This document shows positions 17,953 through 26,708 of a stretch of 64,000 nt of DNA, piece by piece; the first letter of the stretch is position 1; each line of letters starts with the position of its first letter. The notes under the pieces were generated by a model. That model ran no database searches and was not told the origin of the DNA. It saw nothing but the letters and a program-made list of their open reading frames with translations. Position numbers and translations under genes: made by a program. Location of the stretch: positions 62,001 through 126,000 of the forward strand of contig NZ_CM001166.1 in assembly GCF_000213055.1 (NCBI RefSeq), in the 5' to 3' direction. The stretch is from Streptomyces sp. Tu6071. Lineage in GTDB: Bacteria; Actinomycetota; Actinomycetes; Streptomycetales; Streptomycetaceae.

Positions 17953-18169
17953 AGGGGTGCGGGCGACGGGGAGGAGGGACGACCCCGCGCTCCCGGGATC
18001 GGTGGCGTTACGGGGGTGGCTGGGCGGGGCTACGGTGTTCGTATGAGCGGTGGTGAGAGCTACTGGGGCTGGGGTCGGGCGGTCGTTTCTATCCTGGGCT
18101 CCGCGGCCGTTTGAAAAGCGACCGAAGGAAAACTGGCGGACCAGCCGGTATGACCGCAGGTCAGAAAGT
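17953..18169 (+). promoter_or_regulatory. Leader of array H (family 3)
   Basis: It contains GCTACGGTGTTCGTATGAGC, GGTGGTGAGAGCTACTGGGG, CCTGGGCTCCGCGGCCG, GAAAAGCGACCGAAGG and a GGTATGACCGCAGGTCAG end with AAAGT before the repeat. It is nearly identical to the leader of array L (24,308-24,522); those two arrays also share the same repeat. Confidence 0.8.
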
Positions 18170-19174
18170 GTCGTCCCCGCATGCGCGGGGATCCTCCGCC
18201 CATGAGCCTGCCGCCGCTCGGGACGGTGGGGTCGTCCCCGCATGCGCGGGGATCCTCCGCGGTCTTGTGCGGGGTGGAAGCCGGGCCGTGGGTCGTCCCC
18301 GCATGCGCGGGGATCCTCCGCACCGGTTGTACCAGCGGTATCTGGACGCGTGGTCGTCCCCGCATGCGCGGGGATCCTCCGGCGCTGACGGCCAACGGGC
18401 TGTCGACGTCCGGGTCGTCCCCGCATGCGCGGGGATCCTCCGGAGCACATGCGGCAGGCGAGCACCAACACGCGGTCGTCCCCGCATGCGCGGGGATCCT
18501 CCGAGGAGGGGTGGTACCCGCGCGAGCCGGAGTGGGTCGTCCCCGCATGCGCGGGGATCCTCCGGCCGTGACCCGGGCCGCCCTGGAGGAGGTCACGTCG
18601 TCCCCGCATGCGCGGGGATCCTCCGGCCAACGGCATCAAGAACGTCAACCTGATCCGGTCGTCCCCGCATGCGCGGGGATCCTCCGTTCTGCGTACGGGG
18701 CCTTCGGCGTGCACGAACGTCGTCCCCGCATGCGCGGGGATCCTCCGCTGGTCAACGCCATCACCGCCCGTGTCGAGCTGTCGTCCCCGCATGCGCGGGG
18801 ATCCTCCCTGTGCGCGCGAAGCTGCGCCTCGCAGCTGGCCGTCGTCCCCGCATGCGCGGGGATCCTCCGCGGGCGCTGGAATGGCTGCGCGCCCGCGCGA
18901 CGTCGTCCCCGCATGCGCGGGGATCCTCCGAGAGCACGTCATGACGGACACCCTCACCCCGGGTCGTCCCCGCATGCGCGGGGATCCTCCGACCGGCACG
19001 AGGGCGCTGGTCGTCACCGGCCGGTCGTCCCCGCATGCGCGGGGATCTTCCGCCGAACATGGTGGTGATTTGCTCGATGAGGCCGTCGACCTTGCGCCCG
19101 CGGGGACCCTCCCCGGGCTTGGGCTGCCACGCGCCCATGGACCGCGTCGACCCCGCGTGCGGGGGCCCTGTCCG
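18170..19174 (+). CRISPR. CRISPR array H, 17 repeats
   Basis: Fifteen practically identical repeats every 61 nt (18170-19024) have the form GTCGTCCCCGCATG then CGCGGGGATCCTCCG. Two decayed units follow at 19085 and 19146. The stem is CCCCGC/GCGGGG with an ATGC-type loop. It is one of the most uniform arrays, suggesting recent activity. Confidence 0.97.
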
Positions 19175-19213
19175 AGGCTTTTCAGGTCGAAGAGGAGGGC
19201 CTACCGTCCTGGT

Positions 19214-19435
19214 ATGTCCACAGGAGACCGGCAACGCCGCGACGGGTCCGCGAGACGAGTACGGCTGACGAGCGGCGACCACGGAGACCGCAAAAGCAGA
19301 AAGGGTAAAAGGCCGCGCCTCACCAAACCGGACCGTCCCGCGATCGACCGGGCGTGGCGGGAACTATTCGACAGGCTCAGCAAAATCAAGCAGCGTGAAC
19401 AGGCGCGAGCCCGCAACGAACCTGAAGCACCGTAA
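19214..19435 (+). CDS. Possible small basic protein
   Basis: A 73-codon frame starts ATG at 19214 (MSTGDRQRRDGSARRVRL) with GAGGAGGGCC about 12 nt upstream. It ends with the helical stretch DRAWRELFDRLSKIKQREQA. The composition is strongly basic. It lies between the decayed end of array H and a relic array, so it may be a chance frame in decayed spacers; the ribosome site and helix are the only arguments for it. Confidence 0.35.
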   Translation: MSTGDRQRRDGSARRVRLTSGDHGDRKSRKGKRPRLTKPDRPAIDRAWRELFDRLSKIKQREQARARNEPEAP

Positions 19436-19469
19436 AGCAGCGTTCCTCTCCCCGTGCCACGGCAAGCGC

Positions 19470-19618
19470 GTCGAACCCGCGCGCGCGGAATCCTCCCCGG
19501 TGCTCGCGGCGCGGCTCGTCAATGTCCCCGTCGACGCAGCGCCCGCGGGGATGGCCTGCCTGCGCCGGGGCCGAGGCAGGTCGCGGGGAGTGGCCCCGCG
19601 TCCGCGGGGATTCTCCGC
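19470..19618 (+). CRISPR. Relic array of three repeats
   Basis: Units start at 19470 (GTCGAACCCGCGCGCGCGG), 19530 (GTCGACGCAGCGCCCG) and 19590 (GTGGCCCCGCGTCCGCGG), 60 nt apart. All are decayed and there is no leader. They lie 140 bp upstream of the toxin-antitoxin-like pair. Confidence 0.7.
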
Positions 19619-19756
19619 CCCGGTCTCTCTTGGGCCGGGGCGGCCGACACGGCGGCAGGAAACCGGTAAGGCGCCCACCCCGCGCAACAGCGCCACCTGA
19701 CGGCCGCTCTTGTAGGACACTCAACAGCCATAGACCCAACCCTTGAGGAGGAGCTC

Positions 19757-20050
19757 GTGACCGCCCCACACGAGCACTACCAGCCCACCGACGACGCCCC
19801 GCCCATGCGGACCTTCGCCGACCTCCGCGCCGCACTACGCCGGCACGGCTACCCCAGCGACCTCGACCAGTTCGACAGGGAACTCGCTGCCACCGACCTC
19901 GACGACCTCACTCACGTCCGCGAGATCACCCAGGCATACCGGCACCGTGTCCTCCTCCACCGCGACGCGGACGCGGCCACCGCCATCTCCCGCTCCAGCC
20001 AGGACATCGAGGCGGAACTGCGGCGCAAGATGAGCGAGGCCGACCGGTGA
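19757..20050 (+). CDS. Putative antitoxin of a RelE/ParE-like module
   Basis: The product is 97 residues, acidic, starting MTAPHEHYQPTDDAPPMRTF. The GTG start at 19757 has GAGGAGGAG four bases upstream. A helical middle (FADLRAALRRHGYPSDL) is followed by a C-terminal SRSSQDIEAELRRKM. The stop overlaps the next start (GTGA), the usual arrangement of type II antitoxin then toxin. No known DNA-binding fold is recognised, so the role is inferred from position, size and the partner. Confidence 0.6.
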   Translation: MTAPHEHYQPTDDAPPMRTFADLRAALRRHGYPSDLDQFDRELAATDLDDLTHVREITQAYRHRVLLHRDADAATAISRSSQDIEAELRRKMSEADR

Positions 20051-20319
20051 GCCTGGCGTTCTACTCCGACGCCGCCGAAAAGACCCTCCGAGAGCTCACC
20101 CGCTCCGAGCAAGCAGCCGTCGAAATGGTACGCCGCCGTCTCGAGGAGCAGCCCGACCAGCCCAGCGCCCGTCCGCTGCCCGATCGAGGAACGCGCAGCG
20201 CGACCTACGCCTACGAGCTCCTCCCCGAGCAGACCGGCGGCCGCGGTATCAGCGTCGTCTACCGCTACGCCGAGAACCTCGACGCGGTCTTAATCCTGTG
20301 GCTCATCGCCGGGCCCTGA
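20047..20319 (+). CDS. Putative RelE/ParE-fold toxin
   Basis: The product is 90 residues. The N-terminus MSLAFYSDAAEKTLRELTRS matches the helix-rich start of RelE/ParE toxins. It is followed by MVRRRLEEQPDQPSARPLPD and the strand pattern RSATYAYELLPEQ, GISVVYRYAE and AVLILWLIAGP. In that family the protein is an mRNA interferase or gyrase poison. It is coupled to the upstream gene by a 4-nt overlap and sits between relic repeats inside the CRISPR cluster, so it could stabilise the locus against loss. Toxicity is untested. Confidence 0.6.
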   Translation: MSLAFYSDAAEKTLRELTRSEQAAVEMVRRRLEEQPDQPSARPLPDRGTRSATYAYELLPEQTGGRGISVVYRYAENLDAVLILWLIAGP

Positions 20320-20358
20320 ACCACTGCCGGACCCACCGCCACCCCGCCCAGACCCCAG

Positions 20359-20509
20359 GCCGACCCCGCGCACGCGGAAATCTTCCGCCGCGGAGCCCTC
20401 GTCCTCGGCAAGGCAGATGGTAGGCCCCGCATACACGGGGAACTTCCGACCGCTCGGGGCGGCGCGCGCTGGCCGAACCTGTCGGCACCGCGCTCGTGGG
20501 GATCAGTCG
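20359..20509 (+). CRISPR. Relic array before leader I (3 units)
   Basis: Decayed units lie at 20359 (CCGACCCCGCGCACGCGG), 20420 (GTAGGCCCCGCATACACGG) and 20481 (GTCGGCACCGCGCTCGTGG). The last spacer and unit (ACCGCTCGGGGCGGCGCGCG onward) are copied at 9966-10022 and 21,737-21,797. Confidence 0.7.
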
Positions 20510-20673
20510 CGCCGCTGAGCGGCTGTCGGGGGTTTTCGCGGGTTACGGTGTGACGTGGAGGATGAGAGCTGGTGGGAGCAGGCTGTTGTTCCTGTTCTGG
20601 GCTCAGCGGCCGGCCGGAAAGCCACCGAAGGAAAACTGGCAGACCCGCTGGTATGACTGCAGGTCAGCAAGTG
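20510..20673 (+). promoter_or_regulatory. Leader of array I (family 1)
   Basis: It contains GGTTACGGTGTGACGTGGA (one T shorter than its relatives), GAGAGCTGGTGGGAGC and a GGTATGACTGCAGGTCAGC end. Repeat 1 follows at 20674. Confidence 0.8.
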
Positions 20674-21797
20674 GTTGGCCCCGCGCCTGCGGGGATCCTC
20701 CGAAAATCACCGCGCACTCCGCGCGGGCAGGCGCGTTGGCCCCGCGCCTGCGGGGATCCTCCGTGGAGCGGCTGTTGCGCGAGCGCGCCCTGCGCGTTGG
20801 CCCCGCGCCTGCGGGGATCCTCCGACCGGCCGGGGCTCACGGCAGCAGGTCACGCAGTTGGCCCCGCGCCTGCGGGGATCCTCCCCAGCCCAGCATCGAG
20901 GACGCGTTGCCCTGCGGGTTGGCCCCGCGCCTGCGGGGATCCTCCGAGGATCGGCACGACGCCGTGAGCGCCGGCCACGTTGGCCCCGCGCCTGCGGGGA
21001 TCCTCCTCCCTCGCCGGTGATGGGGTTAGGCACGGGCGGGTTGGCCCCGCGCCTGCGGGGATACTCCGCCAGTGAGCACTGGCGCCTCGCGCGAGCTGGC
21101 GTTGGCCCCGCGCCTGCGGGGATCCTCCGTTTCGTACGGCGGGGTCCAGGCCGGTCAGGCGGTTGGCCCCGCGCCTGCGGGGATCCTCCGGTCTCGCCGG
21201 TCAGGGTGACGCGGGCGACCCAGTTGGCCCCGCGCCTGCGGGGATCCTCCGGAGCACCAGGCGGACGGCGTCCGCACCGAGTGGTTGGCCCCGCGCCTGC
21301 GGGGATCCTCCTCGCGGGCTCCCCTCTCGGTCAGGGCTCTTGGGGTTGGCCCCGCGCCCGCGGGGATCCTCCGTGGGCCCGCTCGAGCGCGGGGAACCTT
21401 TGCAAGTCGGCCCCGCGAGCGCAGGGATCCTCCAGATCGCGGCCCTCTTCGTCGGTGGGGTCATGCGTCGGCCCTGCGGGCGCGGGGATCCTCCGGTCAC
21501 CAGCTCGACCACCACGGCGGTCAACTTGTTGGCCCTGCGGGCGCGGGGATCTTCCGCACGGTCAGCGGAGCTACTGGCGGACCAACAGGTCGACCACGCG
21601 CACGCGGGGATCTTCCGACGATCAGGCCGACGATCACGTTTCGTACCCCGTCGACCCCGCGCGCGCGGGGATCCTCCGGCTGCTGCAGGCGAACTGGCGG
21701 GCGCCGGGTTGCCCTCGCGCTGGCGGGGATCTTCCGACCGCTCGGGGCGGCGCGCGCTGGCTGAGCCTGTCGGCACCGCGCTCGTGGGGATCAGTCG
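20674..21797 (+). CRISPR. CRISPR array I, 19 repeats
   Basis: Eleven uniform repeats (20674-21284, GTTGGCCCCGCGCCTG then CGGGGATCCTCCG; one unit at 21040 reads GATACTCCG) are followed by changing forms: GCCCG loop at 21345, GTCGGCCCCGCGAGCG at 21406, CTGCGGGCG types at 21467 and 21528, then GTCGACC types and a final unit at 21769. Period 61 throughout. Confidence 0.96.
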
Positions 21798-21951
21798 CGC
21801 CGCCGAGCGGATTACGGGAGTTACGGTGTTGACGTGGAGAGTGAGAGCTGCTGGGGTCGGGCGGTCATTTCTGTCCTGGGCTCAGCGACCGGCCGGAAAG
21901 CAACTGAAGGAAAACTGGCAGACCAGCCGGTATGACCGCAGGTCGGCAAGC
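21798..21951 (+). promoter_or_regulatory. Leader of array J (family 1)
   Basis: It contains TTACGGTGTTGACGTGGAG, GAGAGCTGCTGGGGTCGG, TTCTGTCCTGGGCTCAGC and GGTATGACCGCAGGTCGGC before repeat 1. GAGAGCTGCTGGGG differs from the GCTGGTGGG version of the other family 1 leaders. Confidence 0.78.
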
Positions 21952-23331
21952 GTCGTCCCCGCGGGCGCGGGGATCCTTCTCTGAGCGGCACTCATGCCGC
22001 CGAGTCCCGCGAGTCGTCCCCGCGGGCGCGGGGATCCTTCACCTTGATCAAGGTGAAGCCCTCGTCTCGCCCGGGTCGTCCCCGCGGGCGCGGGGATCCT
22101 TCGGGAGGGGCGTCGTGTTCTGGCAGTCCGGGGTCGTCGTCCCCGCGGGCGCGGGGATCCTTCCTCGGCCTCGACCTCGGCATCTGACGCCCAGAAGTCG
22201 TCCCCGCGGGCGCGGGGATCCTTCGACACGCTCGCCTCGCCGTTCCGCCGAACGGTGGTCGTCCCCGCGGGCGCGGGGATCCTTCCTCCTGCGCGGCCGG
22301 GGACGCTGGCACGTGCGCGGTCGTCCCCGCGGGCGCGGGGATCCTTCGGTCCTCGACTTCCTCATCCGCTTCTGCGACGAGTCGTCCCCGCGGGCGCGGG
22401 GATCCTTCGGAGATGCGCTTGAACGTGATGATCTGGACGTCGTCGTCCCCGCGGGCGCGGGGATCCTTCTGGCCGGGCGGGGGTACGAGACGCTGACCGC
22501 CCGTCGTCCCCGCGGGCGCGGGGATCCTTCGGGCTACGGTCTGGCCGCCGAGGTGGAGGGATCGTCGTCCCCGCGGGCGCGGGGATCCTTCGGTGCTGGC
22601 GTCCAAGCGGGCTCGCTTCCAGGCGTCGTCCCCGCGGGCGCGGGGATCCTTCGACGTACTGCTCGGACCGCTGCCGCAAGGCCGCGTCGTCCCCGCGGGC
22701 GCGGGGATCCTTCGCGTGGAGAGCGTGGTGCTGTGCAGTTACGGCGGTCGTCCCCGCGTGCGCCGCGGGGATCCTCCGGTCACCTTTGCCACTAACTTGC
22801 TCCGCCCGGAGTCGGCCCCGCGAGCGCGGGGATCCTCCGTCCGAGCCGGTGAGGGCGACCCCGGGAGGCCGGTCGGCCCCGCGAGCGCGGGGATCCTCCG
22901 CGGTCCTGTCCGCGCGGTGGTCCTGGCCAGAGGTGTCGGCCCCGCAGGCGCGGGGATCCTCCGACGGAGAACTGGGTGGTCGAGGCGATCCAGGCGTCGG
23001 CCCCGCGCTCGCGGGGGTCCTCCGGTGTGCGGCGCACTTCGGGAATCCGCTTCGCCCCGTCGGCCCCGCGTGCGCGGGGATCCTCCGCTGGAGAGCGGCA
23101 GCACGCGCATCCTGGCGAGGTCGACTCGCGCTCGCGGGGGATCCTCCGGCCCCGTGTGCTCCGCCCTCGGCCCGCTGGGTCCCGGCCCCGCGCTCGCAGG
23201 GGCCCTCCTCCCTCGGCTGCCTCGCCGACGTGTTCAGGGCCATCGGCCCAGCGCTTGCGGGATCCTCCGGGACTCTTGCGCGAGGCCGCAGGCACACCGA
23301 GCGTCGACCCCGCGCTCGCAGGGATCGTCCG
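21952..23331 (+). CRISPR. CRISPR array J, about 23 repeats
   Basis: Thirteen uniform repeats (21952-22686) have GTCGTCCCCGCGGGCG then CGGGGATCCTTC. The unit at 22747 carries a 3-nt insertion in the stem-loop (CGTGCGCCGCGGGG), and from there the array switches to GTCGGCCCC types (22811, 22872, 22935, 22996, 23059). The last four units from 23120 are decayed and nearly identical, spacers included, to 5553-5762 of array A. Confidence 0.96.
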
Positions 23332-23486
23332 CGCTCTCGGTGTGGCTGGCCGGCGATACGGTGTACGTGTGGGGGTGAGAGCTGGTGGGTTCGGGCGGTT
23401 GTTTCTGTTCTGGGCTCAGCGGCCGGACCGGAAAGCCACCGAAGGGATACTGGCAGACCCGCTGGTATGACTGCAGGTCAGCAAGT
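23332..23486 (+). promoter_or_regulatory. Leader of array K (family 2)
   Basis: GGCCGGCGATACGGTGTACG and GGTGAGAGCTGGTGGGTTCG are identical to leader B; only scattered changes follow (GGGATACTGGCAG instead of GGGAAACTGGCAG). It ends GGTATGACTGCAGGTCAGC. Confidence 0.8.
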
Positions 23487-24307
23487 GTTGGCCCCGCGCC
23501 TGCGGGGATCCTCCGGCCGGGGGGCTGCTCGCGTGGTCGGTGGAGCAGTTGGCCCCGCGCCTGCGGGGATCCTCCGGCCGGGGGGCTGCTCGCGTGGTCG
23601 GTGGAGCAGTTGGCCCCGCGCCTGCGGGGATCCTCCGGGGCAGCGCCTGAACTCGTCCAGCTTCGTGGAGTTGGCCCCGCGCCTGCGGGGATCCTCCGGT
23701 CCTCGGCAGCGGCTGGCGGGCAGAGGCTGAGTTGGCCCCGCGCCTGCGGGGATCCTCCTCCCCCGCGTCCCGCGCCCACGCCGAGAGCTGGGTTGGCCCC
23801 GCGCCTGCGGGGATCCTCCGCTTTCGTGGACGCGTCCGAGATCGACCCGATCGTTGGCCCCGCGCCTGCGGGGATCCTCCCTCCTCATGGTCCGCACGGG
23901 GCGCCGTCAGGTGGTTGGCCCCGCGCCTGCGGGGATCCTCCGTCCACCCCCACCCCCGAGCGCGAGCCCGCGTTGTTGGCCCCGCGCCTGCGGGGATCCT
24001 CCGGTATTGATCGGCACACCGAAACCTGAGAGGGTGCTGGCCCCGCGCCTGCGGGGATCCTCCCAGACGGCACATCACCGCAAATCTCTACGAACGGTTG
24101 GCCCCGCGCCCGCGGGGATCCTCCGACGAGAGCGGCGCCGCCGGGCCGGGTGAGGCGGTTGGCCCCGCGTGCGCGGGGATCCTCCGCGGCTCGCCGACCA
24201 GATCCTCAAGACCCCCGAATCGGCCCCGCGCTCGCGGGGATCCTCCGAGGCCCGTGTCCGCCGCGCGCCCCGCCTCCGCGTCGGCCCCGCGCGCGGGGAT
24301 CTTTAGA
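23487..24307 (+). CRISPR. CRISPR array K, 14 repeats
   Basis: The repeat is GTTGGCCCCGCGCCTG then CGGGGATCCTCCG, as in array I. Repeats run every 61 nt from 23487. The first two spacers are identical (GCCGGGGGGCTGCTCGCGTG onward), a tandem duplication next to the leader. From 24097 the loop changes, 24219 has lost the first G, and 24280 is shortened. Confidence 0.96.
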
Positions 24308-24522
24308 CGGATGCGGCGACGGGGAGGAGGGACAGCCCCGCGCTCGGGGGATCGGTGGCGTTACGGGGGTGGCTGGGCGGGGCTACGGTGTTCGTATGAG
24401 CGGTGGTGAGAGCTACTGGGGCTGGTGTTGGGCGGTCGTTTCTGTCCTGGGCTCCGCGGCCGTTTGAAAAGCGACCGAAGGAAAACTGGCAGACCAGCCG
24501 GTATGACCACAGGTCAGAAAGT
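24308..24522 (+). promoter_or_regulatory. Leader of array L (family 3)
   Basis: It shares GCTACGGTGTTCGTATGAGC and GGTGGTGAGAGCTACTGGGG with leader H; differences are few (GGTATGACCACAGGTCAG at the end). Confidence 0.8.
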
Positions 24523-25219
24523 GTCGTCCCCGCATGCGCGGGGATCCTCCGGGGAGACCCTGGCCCTCGCGCCCGAGCCTGAGGTCGTCCCCGCATGCGC
24601 GGGGATCCTCCGTACGACTTCTACCGCATGGATGCGCTGAGGAAGTCGTCCCCGCATGCGCGGGGATCCTCCGAGCCCGACCAGTCCGACGGGCTGATCT
24701 ACGGCGTCGTCCCCGCATGCGCGGGGATCCTCCCGGTTTCAGGGAGCGGGCCGGGAGTCCCGTGCCGTCGTCCCCGCATGCGCGGGGATCCTCCCCAGCA
24801 CTAGGAGCTGACCGACTGTGCGTGATGGTCGTCCCCGCATGCGCGGGGATCTTCCAGCCGAACTTGAGGCTCTTCGAGCTCGCGGCGTGTCGTCCCCGCG
24901 TGTGCGGGTATCTTCCTTCCCTGGCCTCAGCATCCGTCATGAAAAGCACCTCGTCCCCGCGTGTGCGGGGATCTTCCTGCCCAGAGGCCGACGCGGACCA
25001 GGAGCGGGTCGTTGCCCCCGCGCCTGCGGGGATTTTCCGCGGATTAACTTCCCGCTGGCCTCGCGCGGCCCGTTGCCCCGCGTGCGCGGGGATCTTCCGA
25101 CGGGCGTGCAGGCCGGTCTGGAGCACATGCAGTTGGCCCGCGGGCGCGGGGATCTTCCGGCCGCTCGGGGCGGCGCGCGCCGGCCGAACTTGTCGGTCCT
25201 GCGCTGGTGGGGATCAGTC
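24523..25219 (+). CRISPR. CRISPR array L, 12 repeats, mosaic distal end
   Basis: Six repeats (24523-24828) are of the array H type, GTCGTCCCCGCATG. The distal units are of four other types: GCGTGTGCGGG at 24889 and 24950, GTTGCCCCCGCGCCTG at 25011, GTTGCCCCGCGTGCG at 25072, GTTGGCCCGCGGG at 25132 and GTCGGTCCTGCGCTGG at 25192. The last two spacers are shared with the end of array F. Confidence 0.95.
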
Positions 25220-25374
25220 GCGCCGCCGGGCGGCTGTCGAGGGTTACGGTGTTGACGTGGAAAGTGAGGGCTGGCGGGGGCGGTCTGTTGTTTCTGATCT
25301 GGGCTTAGCGACCGGCCGGAAAGCAACTGCTGGAAAACTGGCAGACCCGCTGGTATGACTGCAGGTCAGCAAGT
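25220..25374 (+). promoter_or_regulatory. Leader of array M (family 1)
   Basis: It contains TTACGGTGTTGACGTGGA, AAGTGAGGGCTGGCGGGGGC and AGCAACTGCTGGAAAACTGG, and ends GGTATGACTGCAGGTCAGC. Confidence 0.78.
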
Positions 25375-25889
25375 GTCGGCCCCGCGAGCGCGGGGATCCT
25401 CCAGCTCGTCGGCGAGCTTCGCGTGCGCGGCCTCGGTCGGCCCCGCGAGCGCGGGGATCCTCCGATGTGCGCTGGATGCAGCGTGCGATCGGCCTTGTCG
25501 GCCCCGCGAGCGCGGGGATCCTCCGGCGGGCTGGTACTTCCGGCCCGTAGACCGGATGTCGGCCCCGCGAGCGCGGGGATCCTCCGGGAACCTGCTACGC
25601 CGACCGCGAGTTCGACGGGTCGGCCCCGCGAGCGCGGGGATGCTCCCTCCGGGGCGACGGGCCGGGCGTGACGAACGAGGTCGGCCCCGCGCACGCGGGG
25701 ATTCTCCGGTTGTCGAACATCGAGCCGTACGGGCTCGTCTGTCGTCCCCGCGTGCGCGGGGATCCTCCGGGCTACGCGCTCCTCTTCGACCAGGACTTGG
25801 GGTCGGCCTCGCGTGCGCGGGGATCCTCTGCTGCTGGTGGGTGACGGCACGTGTATACACGTGGACCCCGCGCTCGGGGAGCGGTCACT
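25375..25889 (+). CRISPR. CRISPR array M, 9 repeats
   Basis: Five repeats (25375-25619) are of the array D type, GTCGGCCCCGCGAGCG, the fifth already ending GATGCTCC. The units at 25680, 25741 and 25802 are of other types, and 25861 (GTGGACCCCGCGCTCGG) is decayed. The array is the last of the cluster and ends beside the leftward DUF721 gene. Confidence 0.94.
25848..25863. promoter_or_regulatory. 16-bp perfect palindrome at the end of array M
   Basis: CACGTGTATACACGTG reads the same on both strands. It straddles the end of the last spacer and the final decayed repeat. It could be an operator of a homodimeric regulator acting on a neighbouring gene, or part of a palindromic spacer. Confidence 0.5.
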
Positions 25890-25918
25890 CGGCCTGTTCC
25901 ACGCATCACCGTGTCGCC

Positions 25919-26708
25919 TTACGGGATCGCACGACGCGGGGCCCGGTCCGCGCGGGCCCGGCGACGTGCGGCCGCCTCGATCTCGGCACCGGTGCGCCGC
26001 TCCGCGTCGACGTCCTCGCGCGCCGAGAGACGGGGCACTTCGTCGGGGAAGGCGTGGTGGGACAGGGCGCGCATCGCGGCCGCCTGGCGCTCGCCGGCGC
26101 GGCGGTCGGCCTTGAGGACGTCGTGGTCGACGCGCTGGGCGGGGGCTGCCTGCTGGTGGGCGCGGAGCGCAGGGCGGTATCCGGGCGAGGCGTTCTCCCG
26201 GGTCCGTACGGGCGTGGGTGCGGCGGTGCCTTCGCCGTCGGCAGTGGCCGGGGCCGGGGTGGGCGCGGGGCCGGTGCTGGGGGCGAGGACCCGTACGGCC
26301 CGGACCACGGTGCGCCCCGCCGCCGTGTTTGCGGCCTCAATGATCTGGGCCTTTCGCAACCGGGTCTCGGTGGCCCAGACAGCCGAGCTTGGCCGCAGGA
26401 TCAGGCACCCGCTGGCAGCGTTGTAGCCGACGGCGGCGACGGATCCGGCGAGGTCGGGTGCGATCGCCGTCCAGCGGTCGCGGAGCGTGGCTCCGGCGGC
26501 GGGGAGTTCCCAGGCGCGCTCGGCGAGCAGCGCTTGGAGGGCGGCGCCGAGCCCGAGCGGCTCGCGCCCGCCGGGCTCCGGTGCGGGTGGAGCGCGGCGT
26601 CGTGCTCGCGGGGCGGCCGCCGCCGTTCTTCCGCGCGGCCTTCATCGCCGCCCGCAGTGCGACCCGGGCGAGGTCCGCGCCGGAAGTCTTGTTCTCGGTG
26701 CTGCTCAT
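25919..26708 (-). pseudogene. DUF721 (DciA-like) protein gene with a frameshift
   Basis: The start at 26708 reads MSSTENKTSGADLARVALRA then AMKAARKNGG. After a GGC run near 26620 the sequence continues only in another frame: EPGGREPLGLGAALQ, LLAERAWELPAAGATLRDRW, a LAGSVAAVGYN segment, SAVWATETRLRKAQIIEAAN and VVRAVRVLAP. Together these give the usual DUF721 protein of about 260 residues. DUF721/DciA proteins load or assist the replicative helicase. The ATG overlaps the upstream stop by 4 nt. The indel may be a true mutation, a sequencing error in a GC run or a recoding site; I cannot tell. Confidence 0.65.
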
